Part shown: piece after piece, positions 7,993 to 14,313 of the stretch | How positions within the stretch are numbered: the stretch's first letter is position 1 | Layout: each line of letters opens with the position of its first letter | Source of the DNA: Candidatus Margulisiibacteriota bacterium | GTDB taxonomy: Bacteria > Margulisbacteria > Marinamargulisbacteria > DT-59 | Length of the DNA stretch: 14,551 nt | Direction: 5' to 3' | Assembly: GCA_013215865.1 (NCBI GenBank) | Contig: JABSQL010000109.1 | Span: forward strand, 1-14,551 | Made by a program: the position numbers and the translations under genes | The notes under the pieces: model-generated | Database searches by the model: none | What the model was told of the DNA's origin: nothing | Seen by the model: only the letters and a program-made list of their open reading frames with translations

Positions 7993-8368
7993 AGCTTTCC
8001 TCATTCGAGTCGATGAAACTGTTATTATTCTGGTCATTCCATACTGTTACTGACACATTTTTCAGCTGAGGATGATGACTATCTTTTACAGTGTACTTAT
8101 AAGTGATATTTGGTTTTGAAAATTTTGCAGCAGTTTGGCTGTAATTTTTCTGATACCCCAATCTCTTATCTGTACTATTCACCTGACTCCTTATTTCTTC
8201 CATTTTCATGACCGCCAAAGTGACATTTTTTGTCATATTATCTGCTTTTCTATCCATTCTTATTTGAACAGGTACTAAATCCACTAAAATCATCAGCATA
8301 GGTAACACCAGAAACATTGAAACCAAAATCTCAATTAATGTAAACCCATTTTGAGGTTTGTTGATCAT
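7958..8368 (-). CDS. GspI/PilV-like minor prepilin with EF-hand-like loop
   Basis: This is a 136-residue prepilin. NGFTLIEILVS at 7-17 gives cleavage after Gly8 and Glu at mature position 5, then a hydrophobic stretch to about 34. The rest is a short beta-rich head domain. Residues 112-123 read DQNNNSFIDSNE, which fits the EF-hand spacing with Asp, Asn, Asn, Asp and Glu at loop positions 1, 3, 5, 9 and 12, suggesting calcium binding. The frame extends upstream to 8425, but the ATG at 8368 is preferred. It puts the leader at eight residues, has AGGA eight bases upstream, and overlaps the previous stop by one base (TAATG). GspI and PilV proteins help start pseudopilus assembly at the tip. Confidence 0.78.
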   Translation of the reverse strand: MINKPQNGFTLIEILVSMFLVLPMLMILVDLVPVQIRMDRKADNMTKNVTLAVMKMEEIRSQVNSTDKRLGYQKNYSQTAAKFSKPNITYKYTVKDSHHPQLKNVSVTVWNDQNNNSFIDSNEESYALFTQIANLK

Positions 8369-8841
8369 TAGTTGGGTCCTGTTACAGTAATCACCCCTGT
8401 AGACGACGCAACAGAAATAACCCATACTTTTGATACGTCTGTAACCGTAAGTTGCCTTCCCATCGCAGAGCTCCCATCTTTTCGGAATTGAAATCGTATA
8501 TCTCCCCCCAAATTAATATTTGAACTAAATATACGTCCTTCATATACCTGGTTCCGAGAAGAAACCCCTCCTTTATACAATTTGTACTCATGACTAGAAG
8601 GGAAAAAAGCAATATAGCATGGTTGTTGCATGGCTATCGCCATTTCCCTCACTAGTCTTAAATCAGATACCATTCTTTTTACCGTCAAATCCGTTTCTTT
8701 TTCCCTAAGAATGTCCATATCAATCCTAGGCAAAACAATTGCGGCAAGAATACCAATAATACCAACTGTTATTAACAGCTCAATGAGAGTAAATCCTTCT
8801 TTAGGTTTACTAATTATTGACAATCTTCCTCTCTGATTCAT
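8368..8841 (-). CDS. GspH/FimT-like minor prepilin
   Basis: This is a 157-residue prepilin. KEGFTLIELLITVGIIGIL at 14-32 places cleavage after Gly16 with Glu at mature position 5. The segment that follows (MVSDLRLVREMAIAMQQPC) is the usual second part of the helix in FimT/GspH proteins, which continues into a beta-sandwich head ending VISVASSTGVITVTG. Such subunits join the priming complex at the tip of the pseudopilus. The start is uncertain. ATG 8841 has only a weak ribosome-binding site, while a TTG at codon 7 (8823) follows GAGAGGAAGA and would leave a shorter leader. It begins 13 bases after the major pilin stop. Confidence 0.8.
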   Translation of the reverse strand: MNQRGRLSIISKPKEGFTLIELLITVGIIGILAAIVLPRIDMDILREKETDLTVKRMVSDLRLVREMAIAMQQPCYIAFFPSSHEYKLYKGGVSSRNQVYEGRIFSSNINLGGDIRFQFRKDGSSAMGRQLTVTDVSKVWVISVASSTGVITVTGPN

Positions 8842-8854
8842 CTATGGCCAGGAT

Positions 8855-9166
8855 CTAATGGCTATGAACATCTACTCGGTTATCACGGTTTCTGTCTCTA
8901 AACGATTTACCAAAAGGACACACCGGCTTACCTGCTGGAAAATAGTTCTTATTTACTAGCAATGCATTTAAAGATTTATATTTCCCATCTTCGATATTTT
9001 GAACTTCCCATTGAAGATTAATATTTGCAATAGTTGCCATATCCGCTTTAATTTTGGCGTCTTTAGTTGAAGATGTAAATCTTGGTAAGGCTATCGCCGC
9101 TAAAATTCCCACAATTGCCACAACAATTAACAACTCAACCATCGTAAAACCTTTTTGGTTCTTCAT
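8855..9166 (-). CDS. Major prepilin (GspG/PilA-like)
   Basis: This is a 103-residue prepilin with a six-residue leader. Cleavage falls after Gly6 in KGFTMVELL, with mature Phe1 and Glu5 and a hydrophobic helix to about residue 29. The head is short: a helix, then CPFGKSF near 83-89 and a C-terminal DRNRDNRVD at 91-99 that resembles a calcium loop. The start is fixed by a perfect AGGAGG at 9175-9180, eight bases before the ATG at 9166. A GTG at 9175 is in frame but lies inside that ribosome-binding site. Its very strong site, its place as first pilin gene and its own 202-base leader suggest it is the main fibre subunit. It could equally be called a GspG major pseudopilin; the head is shorter than typical pilins of 130-150 residues. 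Confidence 0.85.
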   Translation of the reverse strand: MKNQKGFTMVELLIVVAIVGILAAIALPRFTSSTKDAKIKADMATIANINLQWEVQNIEDGKYKSLNALLVNKNYFPAGKPVCPFGKSFRDRNRDNRVDVHSH

Positions 9167-9368
9167 AAGAACCACCTCCTAATTTTTTTTAACCCCCTTT
9201 TCAAAATCATTACTTTGTTATACTATGCCGCTTTAGATTTGATTATTCACAGCACACTAATGCTAAGTATCATTTACTACGGATCACCTCCTCTTATTAC
9301 GTTTCGTATGAAGTCCTGTATTCTATCTTTAACATTATAACTCACGTGTCTAGTATGTTTCATGATCA
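9167..9368 (-). promoter_or_regulatory. Leader region of the major pilin gene with candidate internal promoter
   Basis: This is the only long gap inside the operon. A perfect TATAAT lies on the minus strand at 9339-9334, with ATGAAA 18 bases upstream (9363-9358, four of six matches to TTGACA). That would put transcription start near 9327 and give a leader of about 160 bases. Inside it are an extended Shine-Dalgarno element at 9292-9281 and an eight-codon open frame at 9273-9247 (MILSISVL). The pilin's own AGGAGG follows at 9180-9175. I see no known riboswitch pattern and no strong terminator hairpin. Separate expression of the major subunit above the level of the machinery genes would make sense, but the promoter is predicted only from the match. 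Confidence 0.45.
9281..9292 (-). promoter_or_regulatory. Extended Shine-Dalgarno element without a well-spaced start
   Basis: On the minus strand the sequence reads AGGAGGTGATCC. Ten of these bases (GGAGGTGATC) are complementary to the universally conserved 3' end of 16S rRNA. The nearest ATG (9273) is 13 bases after GGAGG, longer than the usual 5-9. It opens only an eight-codon frame ending at 9247. It may be a leader-peptide start, a 30S standby site or chance. Confidence 0.4.
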
Positions 9369-10409
9369 TCAATGTGTCGCCTTCATCATGTCAAACATGG
9401 GCAAGTATATAGAAAGAGCAATAAAGCCCACAATAAACGCCAGTAATATTGAAAATAATGGTTCAATGACCATAACGGCCTTTTTAGTCATAATATCTAT
9501 ATCTTTTTCCATACCTATCGCATAACGATCCAATACCTCACCAAGGTTACCACTTTTTTCTCCTACATCTGTCATTTGAATCATAATAGGTGGAAAAAAA
9601 CTATTTTTCGAGAATGCATGAGAAATAGATTCTCCCGCCTTTATTTGCTCAATCACATCCGCTGCATAACCAGATATCTCGTCATCATTTATAACCTTCT
9701 CAACAATACGCAGTGATTTTATAACTGGCACATTACAAATCAGCATATCACTAAACGTTCTCACAAATTTTGCCAACATCACTAAATAAAATAATTCTCT
9801 TAACACTTTCACTTTTAACATCACCAGGCGTAATCCTTGGATGAGTATTCTTTTTTTCTTGCTGAATTTAAGCCCCAAAAACCCCAAACCCATGCCACCT
9901 ATAATAGCCCACCAAAATGTTCTCATAATGTCGCTTGAAGATAATAAAAATCGAGTAGGAAGTGGCAACTCCACGCCAATCTGTTCATAAACAACTTCAA
10001 AAGTGGGCATCACAGCCAGGAGTAGAAATAAAATAATACCCGCACATAAAGACAAGACAATAATAGGATATGTATATAATCCCTTGATTTTTTTCTTCAG
10101 TTCTATCTCTTTTTCCAAATGAGTAACAACGCGACTCAAAACAGAAGACAACCCCGCTCCCTGCTCTCCCGCATACACCATGTTGATAATAAATTCAGAT
10201 ATACTTGGCCGAAGTTTTTTGAATGATTGTGAAAGTGTAAATCCTTCCTCTAAATCAGCGCGCGTTTGGTTTATCGCTTTTTTCAAATTTACATTACTCT
10301 CTTTTATTTCAATCGCTTTGAGAGAGTCGGGAAGCGTAATACCAGCATCAATCATAGAACTCAAACTATGAACAAAACCAATCACTTCTTGCTTTTTTAA
10401 TGTAATCAT
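9369..10409 (-). CDS. GspF/PilC-family inner-membrane platform protein
   Basis: This 346-residue polytopic protein has the duplicated T2SSF architecture. Repeat one spans about 8-135, with GEQGAGLSSVLSRV at 81-94, and repeat two spans about 208-336, with GEKSGNLGEVLDRY at 283-296. Membrane helices lie at about 113-136, 163-180 and 312-336. The family forms the inner-membrane base on which the ATPase drives pilin polymerisation. It lacks the roughly 60-residue N-terminal extension of longer PilC proteins and starts directly at the first repeat. All family landmarks I looked for are intact. The ATG at 10409 lies four bases after the ATPase stop, with only a weak GAG upstream, so translation is probably coupled. 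It is the last gene before the pilin leader region. Confidence 0.93.
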   Translation of the reverse strand: MITLKKQEVIGFVHSLSSMIDAGITLPDSLKAIEIKESNVNLKKAINQTRADLEEGFTLSQSFKKLRPSISEFIINMVYAGEQGAGLSSVLSRVVTHLEKEIELKKKIKGLYTYPIIVLSLCAGIILFLLLAVMPTFEVVYEQIGVELPLPTRFLLSSSDIMRTFWWAIIGGMGLGFLGLKFSKKKRILIQGLRLVMLKVKVLRELFYLVMLAKFVRTFSDMLICNVPVIKSLRIVEKVINDDEISGYAADVIEQIKAGESISHAFSKNSFFPPIMIQMTDVGEKSGNLGEVLDRYAIGMEKDIDIMTKKAVMVIEPLFSILLAFIVGFIALSIYLPMFDMMKATH

Positions 10410-10413
10410 AAGC

Positions 10414-11850
10414 TTAACTCATTAATACCACTCTTGTGACTTCTTCCCTTGAAACGAGACCTTGTTTAATTTTTTCTTCTCCGTTTATTTGGAGGGTTTT
10501 AATTCCGGATTTCATCATTTCATCCTTGATAGCTGATGTAGGATCTACTTCAAATATCAATTTTTGTATCTTGTCAGTTACGGGAAGAATTTCATAAATA
10601 CCGGTTCTCCCTTTCATACCAATATCAAAGCACTGAGGACACCCCTTTCCTTTACATTTCACACAAATCGTTCTGAGAAGTCTCTGGGCCAAAATACCGA
10701 TGATCGTAGACGCGATCAAAAAGGGCTCAACTCCCATGTCAATTAATCGATTAACAGCGCTTGGCGCATCATTAGTATGGAGTGTACTAATTACCAAGTG
10801 ACCCGTCAGAGCAGCTTGAATCGCAATTTCTGCGGTTTCCTTATCACGAATTTCACCCACCAAAATAACATTCGGGTCCTGCCTTAAAAAAGAACGCAGT
10901 GCCGATGCAAAAGTAATGCCCGCTTTTTGATTTACTTGTGCTTGATTAATCCCTTCTAGTCTATATTCCACAGGATCTTCGATTGTCATAATATTATCTG
11001 TTATGGTATTCATTTGGTTTAATAATGAATACAGCGTAGTGATTTTTCCAGAGCCAGTTGGACCTGTTACCAGAATCATCCCGTAGGGCTTTTTGATCAT
11101 TGTAAGGAGTGTCTTAATTTCATCATCTACAAATCCTAAATCTTTTAAATCAAGGCCTAAATTACTTTTATCAAGTATTCTCATGACCACTTTCTCACCC
11201 CCCACAATAGGAAGACAAGAGACACGAATATCATATGATTTATCTTGAATCTTGTAAGAAAGCTGGCCATCTTGAGGTTTCATTTTTTCTGTAATGTCCA
11301 TATTTGATATGAGTTTTATCCGTGAAATAAGCTGAACCTCTAAATGATGAGGGATGGTCATGGCATCGTGCAAAATTCCGTCCATTCGATAACGCACCCT
11401 CATTTCAGGGTTTTTGGGATCAAAGTGAATATCTGAAATGCCTTTAGTAATTGCATCTGTAATGATGGAGTCTAAAATTTTCACAACTGGTTTTTGCTTG
11501 ATATTACTCAATTTATCTTGTGCTTGCTCAATCGGTTTTTTTTCATTATCAGATCGAAATTTATTCACCCGCATCTCAATGAGGGTTTGCTTTGTACTGT
11601 CATGGACATTAAAATATTTTTCAATGACATGCCCCAGCTGCTCGTTTTTAATGGGTTCAGAAACCACTATACAACCTGTAATTAATTGTACTTCGTCAAT
11701 TGCCTCGAAATTATCCGGATCAATCATCCCTAGTTTTAGGTTATTGCCTTCCAAAGCAAGGGGAATCACATTGTTTTTTCGCACAATGTCTTCAGGCAAC
11801 ATCCGAATGACATTCTCGTTAATCACCAGCTCTTTAAATTCTTCACTCAT
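10414..11850 (-). CDS. GspE/PilB-type assembly ATPase with altered Walker A motif
   Basis: This is a 478-residue secretion ATPase. An MshEN-like N-terminal domain covers about 1-90 (IRMLPEDIVRKNNVIPLALE). The N2 region carries SDIHFDP and the arginine-rich RVRYRMDG at 151-158. The RecA-like core has Walker A at 263-270, an Asp box (IEDPVEYRLEG), Walker B in ILVGEIRD at 329-336 and the His box STLHTND. A four-cysteine zinc motif lies at 396-407. It would hydrolyse ATP to extend the fibre. Two oddities stand out. Walker A ends GKI, lacking the Thr or Ser that normally holds magnesium, and the two CxxC pairs are only four residues apart, whereas the family usually has a loop of roughly 30. The ATG overlaps the response regulator stop by eight bases. 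Confidence 0.93.
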   Translation of the reverse strand: MSEEFKELVINENVIRMLPEDIVRKNNVIPLALEGNNLKLGMIDPDNFEAIDEVQLITGCIVVSEPIKNEQLGHVIEKYFNVHDSTKQTLIEMRVNKFRSDNEKKPIEQAQDKLSNIKQKPVVKILDSIITDAITKGISDIHFDPKNPEMRVRYRMDGILHDAMTIPHHLEVQLISRIKLISNMDITEKMKPQDGQLSYKIQDKSYDIRVSCLPIVGGEKVVMRILDKSNLGLDLKDLGFVDDEIKTLLTMIKKPYGMILVTGPTGSGKITTLYSLLNQMNTITDNIMTIEDPVEYRLEGINQAQVNQKAGITFASALRSFLRQDPNVILVGEIRDKETAEIAIQAALTGHLVISTLHTNDAPSAVNRLIDMGVEPFLIASTIIGILAQRLLRTICVKCKGKGCPQCFDIGMKGRTGIYEILPVTDKIQKLIFEVDPTSAIKDEMMKSGIKTLQINGEEKIKQGLVSREEVTRVVLMS

Positions 11851-12208
11851 GGTGGCCCACCTTTCTCAATTTTTCTACCAGCTTAGATAAATCACAAGGC
11901 TTTCCGATATAGTCCTCAGCGCCGCTGGTGAGTGCTTTTGAAATAGATTCCGAATTTTCCAGAGATGTTAACATGATGATGGGTATACTATTAATATCCT
12001 TTGTACTTTTCACGATACGGGTAAATTCATATCCATCCATTTCTGGCATCTGAACATCTGCTAAGATGACATTTGGTTTTTCAGATTTAGTCACTTCCAA
12101 ACCTTTACTTCCATTTTCTGCTTGAAATACCTCATACCCCAACTGCCCCAATCGAAAGGCCAAGAACTCACTAAACTCTTTCTCATCATCGACAATCAGG
12201 ATCTTCAA
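11843..12208 (-). CDS. Stand-alone response regulator receiver protein (CheY-like)
   Basis: This is a 121-residue single receiver domain. The acidic pair is Asp7-Asp8 (ILIVDDEKE), the phosphorylated residue is Asp51 (ILADVQMPEMDG), the switch Thr81 sits in IIMLTS, and the conserved Lys103 precedes Pro104 (IGKPCD). All catalytic positions are present, so it should accept phosphate from a histidine kinase. It has no output domain and must act by protein contact. The start is a TTG at 12208, supported by GAGGAG about six bases upstream and by the family N-terminus beginning at this point. It is the first gene of the operon and overlaps the ATPase gene by eight bases, so it probably controls or contacts the assembly machinery. 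No kinase gene is in the window. Confidence 0.9.
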   Translation of the reverse strand: MKILIVDDEKEFSEFLAFRLGQLGYEVFQAENGSKGLEVTKSEKPNVILADVQMPEMDGYEFTRIVKSTKDINSIPIIMLTSLENSESISKALTSGAEDYIGKPCDLSKLVEKLRKVGHHE

Positions 12209-12318
12209 AGATGACTCCTCTACTTATAAATTCCCCAACAGATATTGTTCCCATTTTTTGGGAACCCTAAACATTTTTAATATATATTGAGAGAATGAGA
12301 GAGAAAAAAAGGGCGTAT
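12209..12318 (-). promoter_or_regulatory. Intergenic region upstream of the pilus/secretion operon
   Basis: This 110-base gap lies between pheS and the operon. Reading the minus strand, it holds a nearly pure pyrimidine run just after the pheS stop (12313-12289), an AT-rich stretch containing TATATT, a perfect inverted repeat (12265-12247), and finally the GAGGAG site of the response regulator. No convincing -35 box pairs with the TATATT, so I cannot fix a promoter, although the operon probably starts here. I see no standard intrinsic terminator for pheS. Confidence 0.35.
12247..12265. repeat. Perfect 6-base inverted repeat GTTCCC-N7-GGGAAC
   Basis: GTTCCC at 12247-12252 and GGGAAC at 12260-12265 flank a seven-base ATTTTTT spacer. 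It lies about 40 bases upstream of the response regulator start. It could be an operator for a dimeric regulator or an mRNA hairpin. No T-run follows it on either strand, so it is not a standard terminator. Confidence 0.5.
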
Positions 12319-13332
12319 TTAAAACTGTTTCAAAAATCGATTATCGTTTTCGTACATGAGCCGAATATCAGGTATATTAAATAGAAGCATGGCAATGCGG
12401 TCAATGCCTAACCCAAAGGCAAAACCCGTCACAAGATCGGGATCATATCCCACCGACCGAAATACATTTCGATGAACCATCCCTGCCCCCATCACCTCAA
12501 TCCAGCGTGTCTTTTTACAGACTCGGCACCCAGACTTACAGAACGGACATTCTAAATCTACTTCTACACTTGGTTCTGTAAAAGGAAAATAGCTGGGCCT
12601 AAGCCGTACCGCCAATGTGTCTCCAAACAAGTCATGAAGAAAAAACTCAAGAGTTCCCTTGAGTTCTGCCATCGATACAGAATCATTCACGTACAACCCT
12701 TCTATTTGGTGAAATACCGGGGAATGGCTCACATCTGCGTCGCAGCGATACACCACACCGGGCACTATTATCTTAAGAGGCGGTTTTTGATGTTTCATCA
12801 CATGTATTTGAACTGGAGAAGTGTGGGTACGTAGTAAATCTCCAGACTTCAGGTAAAAAGTATCATGCATATCTCTTGCGGGGTGATCTTGGGGGATATT
12901 GAGGGCTTCAAAATTATAATAGTCTGTTTCGATTTCTGGGCCGGACTCTACAGAAAAGCCCAGACGCCTAAAACTTTCTGAAATCCGCGTAATGGTTTGA
13001 CTAATCGGATGCCGATGCCCCATGAGGAACCCCTTGTCAGGTAAGGTCACGTCTGTCACCTCTTCCTTTAATGAGGCGTTCCATTCTTCTATATTAATGA
13101 GACGTATTTTTTTATCAAGCATTTCGGAAATACTCTTTTTCACAGAATTGGCCAATTGACCGATGATGGGCCTTTCTGAGGGTGGTAATTGTCCCACATT
13201 TTTAAGTATGGCCGTTAGCTGACCATTTTTACCCAATACTGACACACGAATATCTGATAAATCGGAAAGAGATTTACATCTTTCAATATCACCTATCACT
13301 GTGTTTTGGAGTATGTTGAGTGTCTGTTTCAT
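12319..13332 (-). CDS. pheS: Phenylalanyl-tRNA synthetase alpha subunit
   Basis: This is a 337-residue protein close to the usual length (E. coli PheS has 327). PheS charges tRNA-Phe as an alpha2-beta2 enzyme with PheT. The N-terminal coiled-coil region is at about 1-85 (VLGKNGQLTAILKNVGQLPP). The class II core follows, with GPEIETDYYNFEALNIP at 131-147, RTHTSPVQ at 168-175, motif 2 near FHQIEGLYV at 207-215 and motif 3 GFAFGLGIDRIAM at 303-315. Cysteines 262, 265, 269 and 272 form the compact Cys cluster seen in many bacterial PheS proteins. The frame runs upstream to 13443, but the ATG at 13332 matches the family N-terminus. It lacks a ribosome-binding site. No pheT follows; the next gene is the response regulator. 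Confidence 0.95.
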   Translation of the reverse strand: MKQTLNILQNTVIGDIERCKSLSDLSDIRVSVLGKNGQLTAILKNVGQLPPSERPIIGQLANSVKKSISEMLDKKIRLINIEEWNASLKEEVTDVTLPDKGFLMGHRHPISQTITRISESFRRLGFSVESGPEIETDYYNFEALNIPQDHPARDMHDTFYLKSGDLLRTHTSPVQIHVMKHQKPPLKIIVPGVVYRCDADVSHSPVFHQIEGLYVNDSVSMAELKGTLEFFLHDLFGDTLAVRLRPSYFPFTEPSVEVDLECPFCKSGCRVCKKTRWIEVMGAGMVHRNVFRSVGYDPDLVTGFAFGLGIDRIAMLLFNIPDIRLMYENDNRFLKQF

Positions 13333-13341
13333 ACTGAGGAC

Positions 13342-13370
13342 ATCATACGAGGTTAAAGGCCAAAATTCAA
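13342..13370 (-). promoter_or_regulatory. Candidate sigma-70 promoter of pheS
   Basis: On the minus strand, TTGAAT (13370-13365) and TATGAT (13347-13342) are separated by exactly 17 bases. They match consensus at four and five of six positions. Transcription would begin near 13335, about three bases before the pheS ATG, giving an almost leaderless message. This would explain the absence of a Shine-Dalgarno site. Confidence 0.5.
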
Positions 13371-13428
13371 TTTCTGTTTGGGATTGCGTATTTAAAACAG
13401 AAAATGTACCATGAATCAGGAGACCAAA

Positions 13429-14298
13429 ATGGCCAAACACCAATCAAGTAACGATAGAAACAAATTTTATTGCTCAGACATCCCTGATTCAATGAAGGCA
13501 TCTTTAAAGGAAATAGAACGCCTAAAAAAAAGCATTGACGAAAAGAAACCACTTTGCCCGGATGTTTGGCAGACCATTCAAGAAAAACTTCGTATAGACT
13601 GGACCTATGATTCTAACGCAATAGAAGGCAGCACCCTTACAAGAGGAGAAACCATGTTTTTTCTTCAAGAAGGGCTGACAGCAGAAGGAAAGCCATTTAA
13701 AGATTTTTTGGATGCTAAGAATCATGCTGAGGCGATTGAGTACCTATTTGAAATCATTAAAAATGAACGTCCTTTAAATGCAGGGCTGGTAAAAGAATTA
13801 AATGCATTGCTTCTCAAAGGGGTAACTGCGACTTCTGCTGTGAATCAGTTCGGACAAAACATCCAAAAACCGGCCCATCCCGGTACATACAAAAAACAAC
13901 CCAATCATGTGCAGCAATTTGATGGGTCGATACATTATTATACAGACCCATTGCATGTACAAGATGAGATGGATGTCCTCATTTCCTGGATATATGAACA
14001 ATTACCGACTCTGCACCCTGTCATTGTCGCGGCCATTTCTCATTATAATCTTGCGCGCATCCATCCCTTTGATGATGGAAATGGAAGGGTTGCACGGCTA
14101 TTAATGAATTTTGTCCTCATGAAAGCAGGATATCCGCCTGCAGTGATTCGAAATGAAAACCGCAGAGAATATATGGATTGCCTTTCTCAAGCAGATTCTG
14201 GCAATATTTCCCCGTTTATTGGCTTTACATGTATATCTTTAAAAGACACTTTAGAAAGCATTTTACTAGATTTACAAGCAGGTAAACAGCCAAATTAA
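13429..14298 (+). CDS. Fic-family protein (probable AMP-transferase), class II autoinhibited type
   Basis: This is a 289-residue protein. The catalytic Fic motif is complete at 212-220, HPFDDGNGR, with a further Arg at 223. An N-terminal inhibitory motif, SNAIEG at 62-67, fits the S/TxxxEG/N pattern whose Glu blocks productive ATP binding in class II Fic proteins. The segment AHPGTYKKQPNHVQ at 139-152 precedes a probable target-binding flap (IHYYTDPLHV). Such enzymes usually transfer AMP from ATP to a hydroxyl side chain of a target protein. The target here is unknown. An ATG at 13411 is in frame, but the ATG at 13429 has AGGAG at the right distance and is preferred. The gene is divergent from pheS. 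No antitoxin gene is adjacent, as expected when the inhibitory helix is built in. Confidence 0.92.
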   Translation: MAKHQSSNDRNKFYCSDIPDSMKASLKEIERLKKSIDEKKPLCPDVWQTIQEKLRIDWTYDSNAIEGSTLTRGETMFFLQEGLTAEGKPFKDFLDAKNHAEAIEYLFEIIKNERPLNAGLVKELNALLLKGVTATSAVNQFGQNIQKPAHPGTYKKQPNHVQQFDGSIHYYTDPLHVQDEMDVLISWIYEQLPTLHPVIVAAISHYNLARIHPFDDGNGRVARLLMNFVLMKAGYPPAVIRNENRREYMDCLSQADSGNISPFIGFTCISLKDTLESILLDLQAGKQPN

Positions 14299-14313
14299 AA
14301 TGGGTTTTATCAT

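Noticed and set aside
8369..8425. N-terminal extension of the GspI-like protein from ATG 8425
   Set aside because: It would put about 27 residues before the prepilin cleavage site; the TAATG at 8368 gives the normal short leader and coupling.
9281..9292. Plus-strand GGATCACCTCCT identical to the conserved end of 16S rRNA, possible rRNA fragment
   Set aside because: The identity stops at these 12 bases; the flanks do not resemble 16S rRNA. It is better read as an extended Shine-Dalgarno element on the minus strand.
9167..9339. Cyclic-di-GMP or other known riboswitch in the pilin leader
   Set aside because: I looked for the conserved GEMM-type core and paired elements and found none; only short weak hairpins are present.
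11438..11890. 150-codon plus-strand open frame
   Set aside because: It is antisense to the conserved ATPase and response regulator genes and has no family-like features; a shadow frame.
13411..13428. Fic start at ATG 13411
   Set aside because: There is no ribosome-binding site upstream, whereas the ATG at 13429 has AGGAG at good spacing.
13333..13443. Longer pheS start at 13443, overlapping the Fic gene
   Set aside because: The extra 37 residues do not resemble PheS, and the family N-terminus begins at the ATG at 13332.
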